In this document: piece by piece, positions 28,716 to 36,981 of the stretch
Layout of the letters: each line of letters opens with the position of its first letter
How positions within the stretch are numbered: position 1 is the stretch's first letter
Notes under the pieces: model-generated
Seen by the model: the letters and a program-made list of their open reading frames with translations, nothing else
What the model was told of the DNA's origin: nothing
Database searches by the model: none
Assembly: GCA_963744305.1 (NCBI GenBank)
Contig: CAVUTF010000036.1
Location: 103,658 to 167,657 of the forward strand
Direction: 5' to 3'
DNA length: 64,000 nt
DNA from: FEN-1219 sp963744305
GTDB taxonomy: Bacteria; Pseudomonadota; Gammaproteobacteria; Steroidobacterales; Rariloculaceae
Made by a program: the position numbers and the translations under genes

Positions 28716-29336
28716 GTGCGCTCCGTTTATCATCGCTGGCTCGATCGCGCTCACCTCGCGGCCGTCGCGCTGGTGGTTGCCCTCGCATGCATCGCTAGCG
28801 GCCGCGCCCAAGCGGCCGCGGCCACTTACGTTCTGGATCCGGAGCACACGACGATCGCGTTCCTCGTCACGCACATCGGCTACGCGAAGGTTCTCGGCCG
28901 CTTCAAGAACACACAAGGCTCATTCGTCTTCGACGAAACGGCGGGCGAGCTCGGCGAGGTCGAGGTGACCGTGGCTGCGGCCAGCGTCTCGACCGACCAC
29001 GAGGCGCGCGACGAGCATCTGCAAGGCCGCGATTTCCTCGACTCCGAACGACACGCGGCGATCACGTTCGTCGCGTCCGGCGCGAGGCGGACCGGCGACC
29101 GTACCTTCGAGGTCGAAGGCGACTTGACGCTGCTCGGCACGACGCGGCCAGTGACATTGCAGGCCACATTGAACAAGAGCGCCGAATATCCGATCGGCGA
29201 CCGGGCGCACGTGCTCGGCGTATCCGCACGCGGCCAGCTGCGGCGCAGCGAGTTCGGCATGACGTACGGGATAGACAACGGTTGGGTCGGCGACGAGGTC
29301 GAGGTCATCATCGAGCTCGAGGCGCGGCAGCGTTGA
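28716..29336 (+). CDS. YceI-family exported protein
   Basis: 206 residues. The GTG start at 28716 is followed by a signal peptide (AALVVALACIASGRAQA-type stretch) and the YceI lipocalin-like domain: TYVLDPEHTTIAFLVTHIG, VLGRFKNTQGSFVFDE, STDHEARDEHLQGRDFLDSE and GDLTLLGTTRPVTLQ. YceI proteins bind isoprenoids such as polyprenyl chains or ubiquinone in the periplasm. It is complete and begins 47 bases after the transporter. The next gene begins 14 bases on, so these genes are probably cotranscribed. Confidence 0.86.
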   Translation: MRSVYHRWLDRAHLAAVALVVALACIASGRAQAAAATYVLDPEHTTIAFLVTHIGYAKVLGRFKNTQGSFVFDETAGELGEVEVTVAAASVSTDHEARDEHLQGRDFLDSERHAAITFVASGARRTGDRTFEVEGDLTLLGTTRPVTLQATLNKSAEYPIGDRAHVLGVSARGQLRRSEFGMTYGIDNGWVGDEVEVIIELEARQR

Positions 29337-29350
29337 CAGGACTGACTCTT

Positions 29351-30603
29351 ATGAAATCAAAGCTCGTCGCGGCCGCCGCCGCCTGCGCCTTGCCCGCGGC
29401 CCACGCGCACCACGGCATCGCCAACTTCGATCTCAACAAGGACCTCGAGCTCGAAAGGCACGATCACACGCGTCGACTTCGTGAACCCGCATTCGTGGCT
29501 GTACTTCGAAGTGAGCGCCGCGGACGGAACGACGACGCCGTGGCGCTGCGAGATGCGCGGCTCCACCGTGCTGCGGCGCTCCGGTTGGTCGCCCGAGATG
29601 TTCGTGAGCGGCACGCCGATCACGGTCACGGGGTCGCCCGATCGGGCCGATCCGACCACGTGCTATCTCGGCACGGCGATCTTCCCCGACGGCAGCAGCA
29701 TCGACCGCTATGGACAGCGGGGCGAAAAACCGGCGGCGCCGCGGCCCGTCGACAGGCCCGCGCAGCTCGCGAACGGCGACCCGAACATCGCCGGCGACTG
29801 GGCCGCCGAGCAGCGGGTGATGACGGACCCGCGCGGCCAGAGCGGCACGCTCGTGCCGCTCAGCGTAGCCGACGAGTTCCAACCCGGCGGCGTGCCCGAG
29901 GGCGCGCAGGCGTTCCCCGGCGCTCGCGGCACGGCGATCTCGCTCGCCCCCAATCCCGTCGACGCGTTCTGGAATCAACGGCCGAGCGCGCTGCCGCTCA
30001 CGGAGGCCGGCGCGAAAGCGATCGAAGGATTCGACGGCTCCTCGAGCGACAATCCGCGCCTGCGCTGCGCGCCGACCAACATCCTGTTCGACTGGACATT
30101 CGAAGCGGACATCAATCGGATCACGCAAACACCGACCGAGATCAAGCTCCTCTACGGCTCGATGGGTATCGACCGAACCATTCACCTCGAATGCCACCGA
30201 GCATCCGGCCGGTATCGCGCCGAGCGTGGCGGGTCACTCAATTGGCCGGTGGGAGAACGACGTGCTGATCGTCGACACGGTCGGTTTTGCGCCGGGGATC
30301 CTGTTGGCCGACGGCCGCGTGCCGCACAGCGGCGGGTTGCACGTCGTCGAACGATTCTCGCTCGAGCCGGAGCGGCTCGTCCTTGCGCGCAGCTACGTCG
30401 CCGAGGATCCCGCTTACTTCGTCGGCACCTACACCGGCGCGGACACGGTGCTGATCTCCGATTTGCCTTATCACGGCACGACCGAATGCGAAGATCGAAC
30501 CGTGCGCAGCGACGCCGAATCCTCGTCGGCGGCAACCTCGGCGCCCGAAGAGGACGCGGAGGACGAAGCGCCCTGGTGGATGTTCTGGAAGCTCTGGGAC
30601 TAG
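29351..30603 (+). CDS. DUF6152 domain fused to partner-family domain (frameshifted)
   Basis: One exported protein of about 417 residues combines two modules that are separate genes elsewhere in this window. The N-terminus MKSKLVAAAAACALPAAHA is a signal peptide, then AHHGIANFDLNKDLELEG, VDFVNPHSWLYFEVSAADG and GWSPEMFVSGTPITVTGSP form the DUF6152 part. The C-terminal part has SIGRWENDVLIVDTVGFAPG and HVVERFSLEPERLVLARSYV. Frame breaks lie at 29454-29456 (one extra A in AAA) and near 30190-30210 (one A and one G missing); both restore good sequence when corrected. The end is acidic, then WWMFWKLWD. Function unknown. Confidence 0.75.
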
Positions 30604-30627
30604 CAGAACGCCAGCGCGAGTCCGAAG

Positions 30628-31035
30628 TCAGGCTTGCTGAACGTGACTCGGATCCATGTACAGAATTTCCCAAATGTGGCCATCGGGGTCCTGGAACCCG
30701 TGGCTATACATGAACCCGTAGTCCTGAGGATCGTTGTAGAGCGAGCCGCCGGCCGCGACGGCCTTGCCGACCAGGTCGTCGACCGCGGCACGGCTGTCGC
30801 AGGATAGCGCCACGAGCACCTCGGTGCTCTTCGTCGCATCGCAAATCTTCTTCGGCGTAAACGTTTGGAACTTGGCTTCCGTCAGCAGCATCACGTAGAT
30901 ATCCTCGGCGACGACCATGCACGTAGCGGTTTCGTCCGTGAACTGCTGATTGAACGTGTAGCCGAGCTGCGTGAAGAACTTGATCGACTTCGCGAGATTC
31001 TTGACGGATAAATTGACGAAAATCTTGGTGGCCAT
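30628..31035 (-). CDS. VOC-family protein (glyoxalase/bleomycin-resistance fold)
   Basis: 135 residues, intact. Start ATG 31035 (MATKIFVNLSVKNLAKSIKF) follows CAGGAGAG. The pattern is TKIFVNLSV...SIKFFTQLGY, CMVVAEDIYVMLLTEAKF and a C-terminal GFQDPDGHIWEILYMDPSHV with a possible metal-binding Glu. Such members of the superfamily are often metal enzymes or binding proteins without known substrate. It is the last gene of the minus-strand DoxX/ECF/DGPF set, and a palindromic repeat separates it from the YciI gene. Confidence 0.83.
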   Translation of the reverse strand: MATKIFVNLSVKNLAKSIKFFTQLGYTFNQQFTDETATCMVVAEDIYVMLLTEAKFQTFTPKKICDATKSTEVLVALSCDSRAAVDDLVGKAVAAGGSLYNDPQDYGFMYSHGFQDPDGHIWEILYMDPSHVQQA

Positions 31036-31115
31036 GGGTCGCTCTCCTGTTGTGCTGAATCGGCTCGATGCCGTACGCACTTAGTCGCGCACGGCCGCCC
31101 GAAATCGACAGACAC

Positions 31116-31152
31116 GGGGTCAGGCACGGTGCCTGACCCCGTGCCTGACCCC
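31116..31152. repeat. palindromic repeat, GGGGTCAGGCAC family (copy 4)
   Basis: 31116-31140 is identical to the intragenic copy at 13667-13691. It is followed directly by a further GTGCCTGACCCC (31141-31152). It lies two bases after the YciI stop codon on the minus-strand transcript, between two minus-strand genes. Confidence 0.88.
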
Positions 31153-31154
31153 GC

Positions 31155-31526
31155 TTAGGGTCCGGAGTTGCCGCTCGTGAGTAGCGTGCGGACCGGGCGG
31201 ATCTCGATCGTGCCGAGCCGGGCCGGCGGGATTCTCGAGGCAACTTGAATCGCCTCGTTCAGGTCCTTCGCGTCGAGCAAGTAGAAACCCGCGAGCTGCT
31301 CCTTCGTCTCTGCGAACGGTCCGTCCGTGGTCGACACCTTGCCGTTTCTCACTCGCACCGTAGTCGCCGTATGCGACGGCTCGAGCGCTTCTCCGCCCAG
31401 GCGCTGCCCGCTCGCGACGATCGATTCGCCGAACGACATGCACTCGTTGTTCAGCGCGTCCCACGCACTTTGCGTCATCTTCGCGATCTCCGATTCCTGG
31501 TAGTAGACGAGACAGGCGTATTTCAT
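31155..31526 (-). CDS. YciI/DGPF-domain protein
   Basis: 123 residues, complete. MKYACLVYYQESEIAKM opens a YciI fold; the signature TDGPFAETKEQLAGFYLLDA contains DGPF. DGPF proteins are known genomic partners of ECF42 sigma factors, and the ECF gene lies directly upstream on the same strand, 40 bases away. ATG 31526 has GGGAGAAAC upstream; an earlier ATG at 31541 gives MREKH. Its role in ECF42 signalling is not established. Confidence 0.85.
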   Translation of the reverse strand: MKYACLVYYQESEIAKMTQSAWDALNNECMSFGESIVASGQRLGGEALEPSHTATTVRVRNGKVSTTDGPFAETKEQLAGFYLLDAKDLNEAIQVASRIPPARLGTIEIRPVRTLLTSGNSGP

Positions 31527-31565
31527 GTGTTTCTCCCGCAACGCAAATTGGGTTTGCTCAGACTC

Positions 31566-32820
31566 TCAACCGGCCAGCTCGCTCATGCGCCGGCGTATGA
31601 ACCTGCGCTCCGGCTCGACCTGCGTGAGCTCGAGCGCACGCAGGTATGCCGCTCGCGCATCATCGGTCTTACCGAGCCGGCGGCACAGATCGGCGCGCGC
31701 CGCGTGCGCCAAGTGGTAATCCTTTAGCTCGCCGCGACCGAGCAGCTCGTCGACGAGAGCGAGACCGGCCGCCGGGCCATCGCGCATCGCGACCGCCACG
31801 GCACGGTTGAGCTCCACGACCGGCGACGGCTCGATCCGCAGCAGCACGTCGTAGAGCCCGACGATCTGCGCCCAATTGGTCGCGGCAGCTTCTTTCGCTT
31901 CCGCGTGCACCGCCGCAAGTGCCGCCTGAAGCGTATACGGGCCGAAGCGGCGGGATTCGAGCGCGCGCGCGACGAGCGCGAGCCCCTCCTCGATCATCTC
32001 CCGGTCCCACAACGCGCGGTCCTGCGCATCCAGCAGCACGAGCTCGCCGTTCGTCGTCGTGCGCGCGGCGCGGCGCGACTCCTGCAGCAGCATCAACGCG
32101 AGCAGTCCGAGCGCTTCCGGCTCGGGCAAGAGCTCGACGACGAGGCGGCCGAGCCGAATCGCCTCCGCCGACAGATCGTGGCGCGTCAGTGACGGCCCCG
32201 ACGAGGCCGAGTAGCCTTCGTTGAAAACGAGATAGACCACTCGTAGCACGCTGTCGAGCCGCTCGGGGAGCGCGTCGCGCTCCGGCACCTCGTACGGAAT
32301 GCGCGCAACTTTGATTTTGTTCTTCGCGCGCACGATCCGCTGCGCCAACGTCGGCGCCGGCGTGAGAAACGCACGCGCGATCTCCTCCGTCGTGAGCCCG
32401 CACACTTCGCGCAGGGTCAGAGCGACCTGCGCGTCGGGCGGGAGGGCCGGATGGCAGCACGTGAATACCAACCGGAGGCGGTCGTCCTCGAGCTCCTCAT
32501 CGAGCATCGCCGCGGCACCCGGAGCTTCGTCGGGAAGCGCCTCCGCGATCTCGTCCGGAAGCGGCGCGAACCGTGCGCTGCGCCGCATCCGGTCGACGGC
32601 CTTGAAACGCCCCGCGGACACCAGCCATGCCCGCGGATTGGCCGGAATACCGTCCCGCGGCCACTGCTCGACGGCCGCCCGAAACGCCTCGTGCAGCGCC
32701 TCCTCCGCGAGGTCGAAGTCGCGCAAGCAGCCGAATCAGCGTCGCGAGCACGCGCCGCGACTCGCTGCGGTAGAGCGCGTCCACGGTTTCCCGGACGGCT
32801 TTTGCGTCGAGGTCGCTCAT
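31566..32820 (-). CDS. ECF42-type RNA polymerase sigma factor (frameshifted)
   Basis: About 417 residues. Sigma region 2 includes LYRSESRRVLATLIRLL and RDFDLAEEALHEAFRAAVEQ; region 4 is QVALTLREVCGLTTEEIARA and FLTPAPTLAQRIVRAKNKI. A long C-terminal TPR-like extension (LYDVLLRIEPSPVVELNRAV, ARAAYLRALELTQ) is typical of ECF42. The frame is broken near 32725, where one extra T separates the two halves of region 2. ATG 32820 starts MSDLDAKAVRETVDALYRSE. ECF42 factors usually lack an anti-sigma factor and associate with DGPF proteins, as here. Target genes cannot be read. Confidence 0.84.
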
Positions 32821-32873
32821 CTGACAAGGAGAATGCCTCGGCCGCGCTGCGCTTGACCAGAGGCACAATCGTC

Positions 32874-33281
32874 TTAGCGGCGCAACGGCAGAAGCTCGCG
32901 GACGCGAGCGTCACGCAAATAGAGACCGCCCCAGAGCAGCACCCCCAGGTAAACGCCGAATAGCACGTGGCTGAAGAGCGGGCTCTCGACGCGAACGTGA
33001 GTCGCGACGGCGCCGCCCAAGTAGGCCGTGAGCAGCACCGCGCCGATCACGGCCGTGCGCGGAAATGCGTACAACGCGGTGCATAGCAACAGCAAGAGCC
33101 CGATCGCGCGGACGTCCGCCGTGGGATAGCCAAGCTCGGCCGTCGTCTGCAGAACTACGGGCAGCTCGAGCAGCTTCATGGCGGCGTCCATGACCAGGAA
33201 GAGCACGACAAGGCCGCTCAAGACGTAGCCCGCGATGGTGAGACCCCTCGAGCCCTGCGTTGTTCGGGTCATTGTTTGCAT
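32874..33281 (-). CDS. DoxX-like small membrane protein
   Basis: 135 residues with four hydrophobic segments (IAGYVLSGLVVLFLVMDAAM, AIGLLLLLCTALYAFP, VIGAVLLTAYLGGAVATHV, VLFGVYLGVLLWGGLYL). The layout is the DoxX/DUF4345-like fold; exact function unknown. ATG 33281 is supported by AAGGAGGG eight bases upstream. It heads the minus-strand group DoxX, ECF42 sigma, DGPF and VOC, an arrangement often found around ECF42 factors. Confidence 0.82.
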   Translation of the reverse strand: MQTMTRTTQGSRGLTIAGYVLSGLVVLFLVMDAAMKLLELPVVLQTTAELGYPTADVRAIGLLLLLCTALYAFPRTAVIGAVLLTAYLGGAVATHVRVESPLFSHVLFGVYLGVLLWGGLYLRDARVRELLPLRR

Positions 33282-33429
33282 ATCGCTGCCCTCCTTATTC
33301 TTACGGTTGCGCCGCGGCCCGACACCGCGGACTCGTCGTTGATAGTCGTTCGGCGGTCCCGTAAATCGACATCATGCGACGCGGCCGATGCGCTAAGCTG
33401 TGCCGGGACAAGAACATGAGGATCCCTCG

Positions 33430-33939
33430 ATGCTGCACCATGTTTCGGTAGGTGTCTCGGAAATCGCGCGGGCGACCGGGTTCTACGACAGCGTGCTCGG
33501 CGCGCTCGGCTACAGGCGGGTGATGGACATTCTCCCGTACGCGGTGGCCTACGGCGCCGACACGCCGGAATTCTGGGTGGGATTGCCGGCCAACCAGAGC
33601 CCCGCAGCCGTTGGCAACGGCGTGCACATCGGCTTCAAGGCGCGCAGCAAAGACGCGATTCAGGCTTTCCATCGCGCGGCGCTCGCCGCTGGCGGCACGG
33701 ACGAAGGCGCGGCCGGTCCGCGACCCGACTACGGCCCGGATTATTACGGCGCGTTCGTCCGCGACCTCGACGGCAACAAGCTCGAGGCCTGCCTCGCGCC
33801 GGAACCCGCGGCGCCGGCAGCCAAGGCGGGCGGCAAGCGCAAGAGCGGCGCGAAAGCGCGCGCCGCGAAGAAGGCAAAGCCGCGACGCAAGAAGTCAAAG
33901 GTTGCCGCGAAGAAAGCGCGGCGCAGGCGGCGCAAGTAG
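33430..33939 (+). CDS. VOC-family protein with Lys/Arg-rich C-terminal tail
   Basis: 169 residues. The first 123 form a VOC domain: MLHHVSVGVSEIARATGFYD, VGLPANQSPAAVGNGVHIGF, FHRAALAAGGTDEGAAGPRP and FVRDLDGNKLEACLAPEP. The remaining about 46 residues, after an Ala/Pro linker, are mostly Lys, Arg and Ala (KARAAKKAKPRRKKSKVAAK), like histone H1 or nucleoid-protein tails. This tail is unusual for a VOC enzyme and could bind nucleic acid. ATG 33430 lies 13 bases after AAGAACATGAGG. It is divergent from DoxX. Confidence 0.83.
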   Translation: MLHHVSVGVSEIARATGFYDSVLGALGYRRVMDILPYAVAYGADTPEFWVGLPANQSPAAVGNGVHIGFKARSKDAIQAFHRAALAAGGTDEGAAGPRPDYGPDYYGAFVRDLDGNKLEACLAPEPAAPAAKAGGKRKSGAKARAAKKAKPRRKKSKVAAKKARRRRRK

Positions 33940-33992
33940 CGCTTTTCAATGCCGCGCGATAGCGGGCATCGCGAGGGCCGGAGCACGTCTGA

Positions 33993-35363
33993 ATGGCCGT
34001 GAAGCAAGCGGCGGCCGTGTCCTGGTCGGACTGGCGCGTAATTCTGTTGGCAAGTCTCGGCGGGGCGCTCGAATTCTACGACTTCGTCGTGTACAGCCAG
34101 TTCGCGCAGTACATCGGCCGCAACTTCTATCCGAACGACGATCCAACCGTGTCGTTGGTCGTGTCTTTCAGCGTGTTCGCAGTCGGCTATTTCGCGCGCC
34201 CGCTCGGCGGCATCTTCTTCAGTCACATCGGTGATCGCATTGGCCGGCGTCGAGTTCTGATCATCACGATCCTGACGATGTCCGCAGCGACGGCGGGCAT
34301 TGGCCTCCTGCCCACCTACGCCGACTGGGGGATCACGGCTTCGATCCTGCTCGTCGCCTTGCGCATCATTCAGGGCTTCTGCCTCGGCGGCGAGCTGCCG
34401 GGCGCGATCTCCTACGTCGTGGAAACGGCGCCGCGCCGGTCGGGCTTCTCGGTCGGCATCATCTTCTTCTGCGTGAATACGGGCGTCGCGCTCGCGGCAC
34501 TGCTGAACCTGATCGTGCACGAGACGCTGACGGTCGAGGAAATCGGCAGTTGGGGTTGGCGCATCGGGTTCCTCGTCGGCGGCGGCCTCGGCATCATCAG
34601 TTTCTTCTTGCGGTTGAGGTTGGAGGAAAGCAGGGAGTTCTCGCGGATCCGTGCCGTCGCCGGCGCTTCCGCCGTCCCGTTCGCCGAACTCATGCGCACT
34701 CATGCGACGGCGGTCGTCGTGGGTGTCGGGATTCTCGCGGTGACCGCAGGCTTCAACGGTCTGCTGTTCGCGATGCCGGCGTTCTTGCCGCAGACGATGG
34801 GGTATCCGGCGGTGGCCGCGATCGAAGCGCAGAACGTCGCGCTGGCGCTCATTTCCGTGGGCCTATTGCTCGTGGCTTGGCTCAGCGACCGTGTATCACG
34901 CAAGGCACTGGCGCTGACAGGAAGCACGCTTCTAATGCTGCTCGCGTGGCCGTTTTTCAAAGCCGCTCAGGATCGGAGCGCCGACCTGCTCGCTCTGTTC
35001 GCGCTGGCGGGAGTGGCCGCGTCGTTTTGCGCCGGCACCGTGATCGCCATTGCCGCGGACCTGTTCCCGACTCGTATTCGCTTCTCCGGAGTGGCGATGA
35101 GCTACAACTTGAGCTTCACGTTCTTCAGCGGTCTGGCACCGGTCGTGGCGACGCTGCTCGCACGCAACACCGGCATCCCGGCTACCGCCGCGTACTACAT
35201 GATCGGCTGCGCGCTGCTCTCCTTCATCGCGGCGCTCGTGATGCACAGGTATGACGGGCGGATCCTCGCCGACCTGGCCGACAGAAAGCGCGCCGATTAC
35301 GGCGCGCCTGACCCTCTTGAAAGCTCCGGCAGACCTCGCGAGACTGCTTCGGAAGAAACATGA
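33993..35363 (+). CDS. MHS-type MFS transporter (metabolite:H+ symporter)
   Basis: 456-residue inner-membrane transporter with 12 predicted segments. VILLASLGGALEFYDFVVYS at the first helix and FSHIGDRIGRRRVLIITILT after the second match the MHS family (citrate, proline-betaine or alpha-ketoglutarate symporters). The long hydrophilic C-terminus (RYDGRILADLADRKRADYGA) is cytoplasmic. Intact. The TGA at 35361 overlaps the ATG of the sugar dehydrogenase gene, so the two are coupled. The substrate is unknown; coupling to a PQQ sugar dehydrogenase hints at a sugar-acid product (inference). Confidence 0.86.
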   Translation: MAVKQAAAVSWSDWRVILLASLGGALEFYDFVVYSQFAQYIGRNFYPNDDPTVSLVVSFSVFAVGYFARPLGGIFFSHIGDRIGRRRVLIITILTMSAATAGIGLLPTYADWGITASILLVALRIIQGFCLGGELPGAISYVVETAPRRSGFSVGIIFFCVNTGVALAALLNLIVHETLTVEEIGSWGWRIGFLVGGGLGIISFFLRLRLEESREFSRIRAVAGASAVPFAELMRTHATAVVVGVGILAVTAGFNGLLFAMPAFLPQTMGYPAVAAIEAQNVALALISVGLLLVAWLSDRVSRKALALTGSTLLMLLAWPFFKAAQDRSADLLALFALAGVAASFCAGTVIAIAADLFPTRIRFSGVAMSYNLSFTFFSGLAPVVATLLARNTGIPATAAYYMIGCALLSFIAALVMHRYDGRILADLADRKRADYGAPDPLESSGRPRETASEET

Positions 35364-36502
35364 CTATGCTGAACCGTTCGCAAGTCATTGCTTGCACCGC
35401 CGCGCTCGCCGCGTGCAGCGGTGCGCAAGACGCGTCGCTCGCCCAGAACTCGGCGTTCACTGCGACCGAAATTGCGCGATTCGACGAACCGTGGTCGATG
35501 AGCTTCCTACCCGATGGACGGTTGCTCGTCGCGCAGAAGCGCGGCGCGCTGAAGCTGTATGCGCCGAACGGCGGCAAGACCGGCGACGTCCGCGGCGTCC
35601 CCGCAGTCGAATACGGCGGCCAGGGCGGCTTCGGCGACGTCGTGCTGCACCCGAAGTTCACGGACAACGGCCTCGTCTACTTGAGCTACGCGGAAAGCGG
35701 CGACCGCGGCACCGCCGGCGCAGCGGTGGCGCGAGCAAAGCTCGTGCTCGCGGGCGACGGCGGTGAGCTCACCGAGCTTGCCGTGATTTGGCGGCAAGTG
35801 CCGAAGGTCGACGGCCGCGGCCACTACGGACACCGGATCGCGTTCGGCCCCGACGGCCACTTGTGGATCAGCTCCGGCGAACGGCAAAAATTCGATCCGG
35901 CGCAAGACATGCAGGCGAACTTGGGCAAGATCGTGCGGCTCAACGACGATGGCTCGGTGCCTTCTGACAGTCCGTTTGCGGATCGCGGCGGCGTGACCGC
36001 GCAGATTTGGTCGCTCGGTCATCGCAATCCACTCGGCCTCGCTTTCGACGCAGAAGGACGCCTATGGAACGTCGAGATGGGTCCGAGCGGCGGAGACGAG
36101 CTCAACCTCGTGGAGCGCGGCGCGAACTACGGCTATCCGATCGTCTCCAACGGCAACCACTACGACGGTCGAAACATTCCGGATCATCCGACGCGTCCGG
36201 AGTTCAACGCTCCCGCGGTATTCTGGAATCCCGTGATCTCGCCTTCGAGCTTGATGTTCTATGACGGGACCGAGTTTCCGCAGTGGCGAGGCAACGCATT
36301 CATCGGCGGCTTGTCATCGCAATCGCTCGTACGCATCGAGTTCGACGGCACGTCAGCGCGCGAGGCCGAGCGCTTCGCGATGGGCGAGCGAATCCGCGCC
36401 GTCGAGCAGGGACCCGACGGTGCGATCTGGGTGCTCGAGGATGGCCGCGGCGGGCGGCTGCTCCGCCTCACTGCCCGGAGCGGCACCTCATCGTCGCCCT
36501 GA
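35360..36502 (+). CDS. PQQ-dependent aldose sugar dehydrogenase (sGDH/YliI family)
   Basis: 380-residue six-bladed propeller quinoprotein. It has a signal segment (IACTAALAACSGAQDASLAQ) and core motifs EPWSMSFLPDGRLLVAQKRG, GRGHYGHRIAFGPDGHLW (catalytic His region), WSLGHRNPLGLAFDAEGRLW (His/Arg of the PQQ site), EMGPSGGDELNLVERGANYG and GAIWVLEDGRGGRLLRL. It would oxidise an aldose in the periplasm with PQQ. ATG 35360 overlaps the MFS stop; ATG 35366 is an alternative. Intact. The C-terminus is short, and electron transfer would be to a separate acceptor. Confidence 0.87.
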   Translation: MTMLNRSQVIACTAALAACSGAQDASLAQNSAFTATEIARFDEPWSMSFLPDGRLLVAQKRGALKLYAPNGGKTGDVRGVPAVEYGGQGGFGDVVLHPKFTDNGLVYLSYAESGDRGTAGAAVARAKLVLAGDGGELTELAVIWRQVPKVDGRGHYGHRIAFGPDGHLWISSGERQKFDPAQDMQANLGKIVRLNDDGSVPSDSPFADRGGVTAQIWSLGHRNPLGLAFDAEGRLWNVEMGPSGGDELNLVERGANYGYPIVSNGNHYDGRNIPDHPTRPEFNAPAVFWNPVISPSSLMFYDGTEFPQWRGNAFIGGLSSQSLVRIEFDGTSAREAERFAMGERIRAVEQGPDGAIWVLEDGRGGRLLRLTARSGTSSSP

Positions 36503-36534
36503 AGCCGAGCTAGCCGCGATCGCGTGTCGTATGC

Positions 36535-36912
36535 CTACGGCTGCCGATCGATCAGGTCGCGCGCTCTTTCCGCGAGATCGGGATCGCCGCTGATCACTTG
36601 AGTGACGAGCACGTATTGCTCGGGCGTCCAGCCGTGCTCCGCAACGGTGGCGACGCTCTCCTGCTGCATCTGTGCCTGCACTTGGCGTGCTTCTTCCTCG
36701 GTCTTGACCTGCAACAGCTGCGACTCGAAACGACTTGCCGTCTCCTGCAGCTCCACCGTGATGGCGGCAAATTTTCGCAAGTCTGCGTCGCTCACTTCCA
36801 AAGACTGCGGTTGTTCGAACGGCGGCGCCTGATCGGTGGGCGCCTGTGCGAGCAACCCGGACGGGACTCCGAGCGCGGCGGCGGCGACGAGAACGACGAG
36901 CTGACGGTCCAT
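36535..36912 (-). CDS. DUF4168-type exported protein
   Basis: 125 residues: signal peptide (LVVLVAAAALGVPSGLLAQA), then the DUF4168 pattern EVSDADLRKFAAITVELQET and HGWTPEQYVLVTQVISGDPD. It is complete and predicted periplasmic; function unknown. ATG 36912 is preceded by AAGGAGACGTGAC. It follows the Trm112-methyltransferase gene by about 70 bases on the same strand, and the relationship is unclear. It is convergent with the sugar dehydrogenase gene. Confidence 0.8.
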   Translation of the reverse strand: MDRQLVVLVAAAALGVPSGLLAQAPTDQAPPFEQPQSLEVSDADLRKFAAITVELQETASRFESQLLQVKTEEEARQVQAQMQQESVATVAEHGWTPEQYVLVTQVISGDPDLAERARDLIDRQP

Positions 36913-36981
36913 GTCACGTCTCCTTGAGTGTTGGCCACCGGCAACCCTGCAAGCTCCATGCCGGCCCAGCCCGATTCAGCC

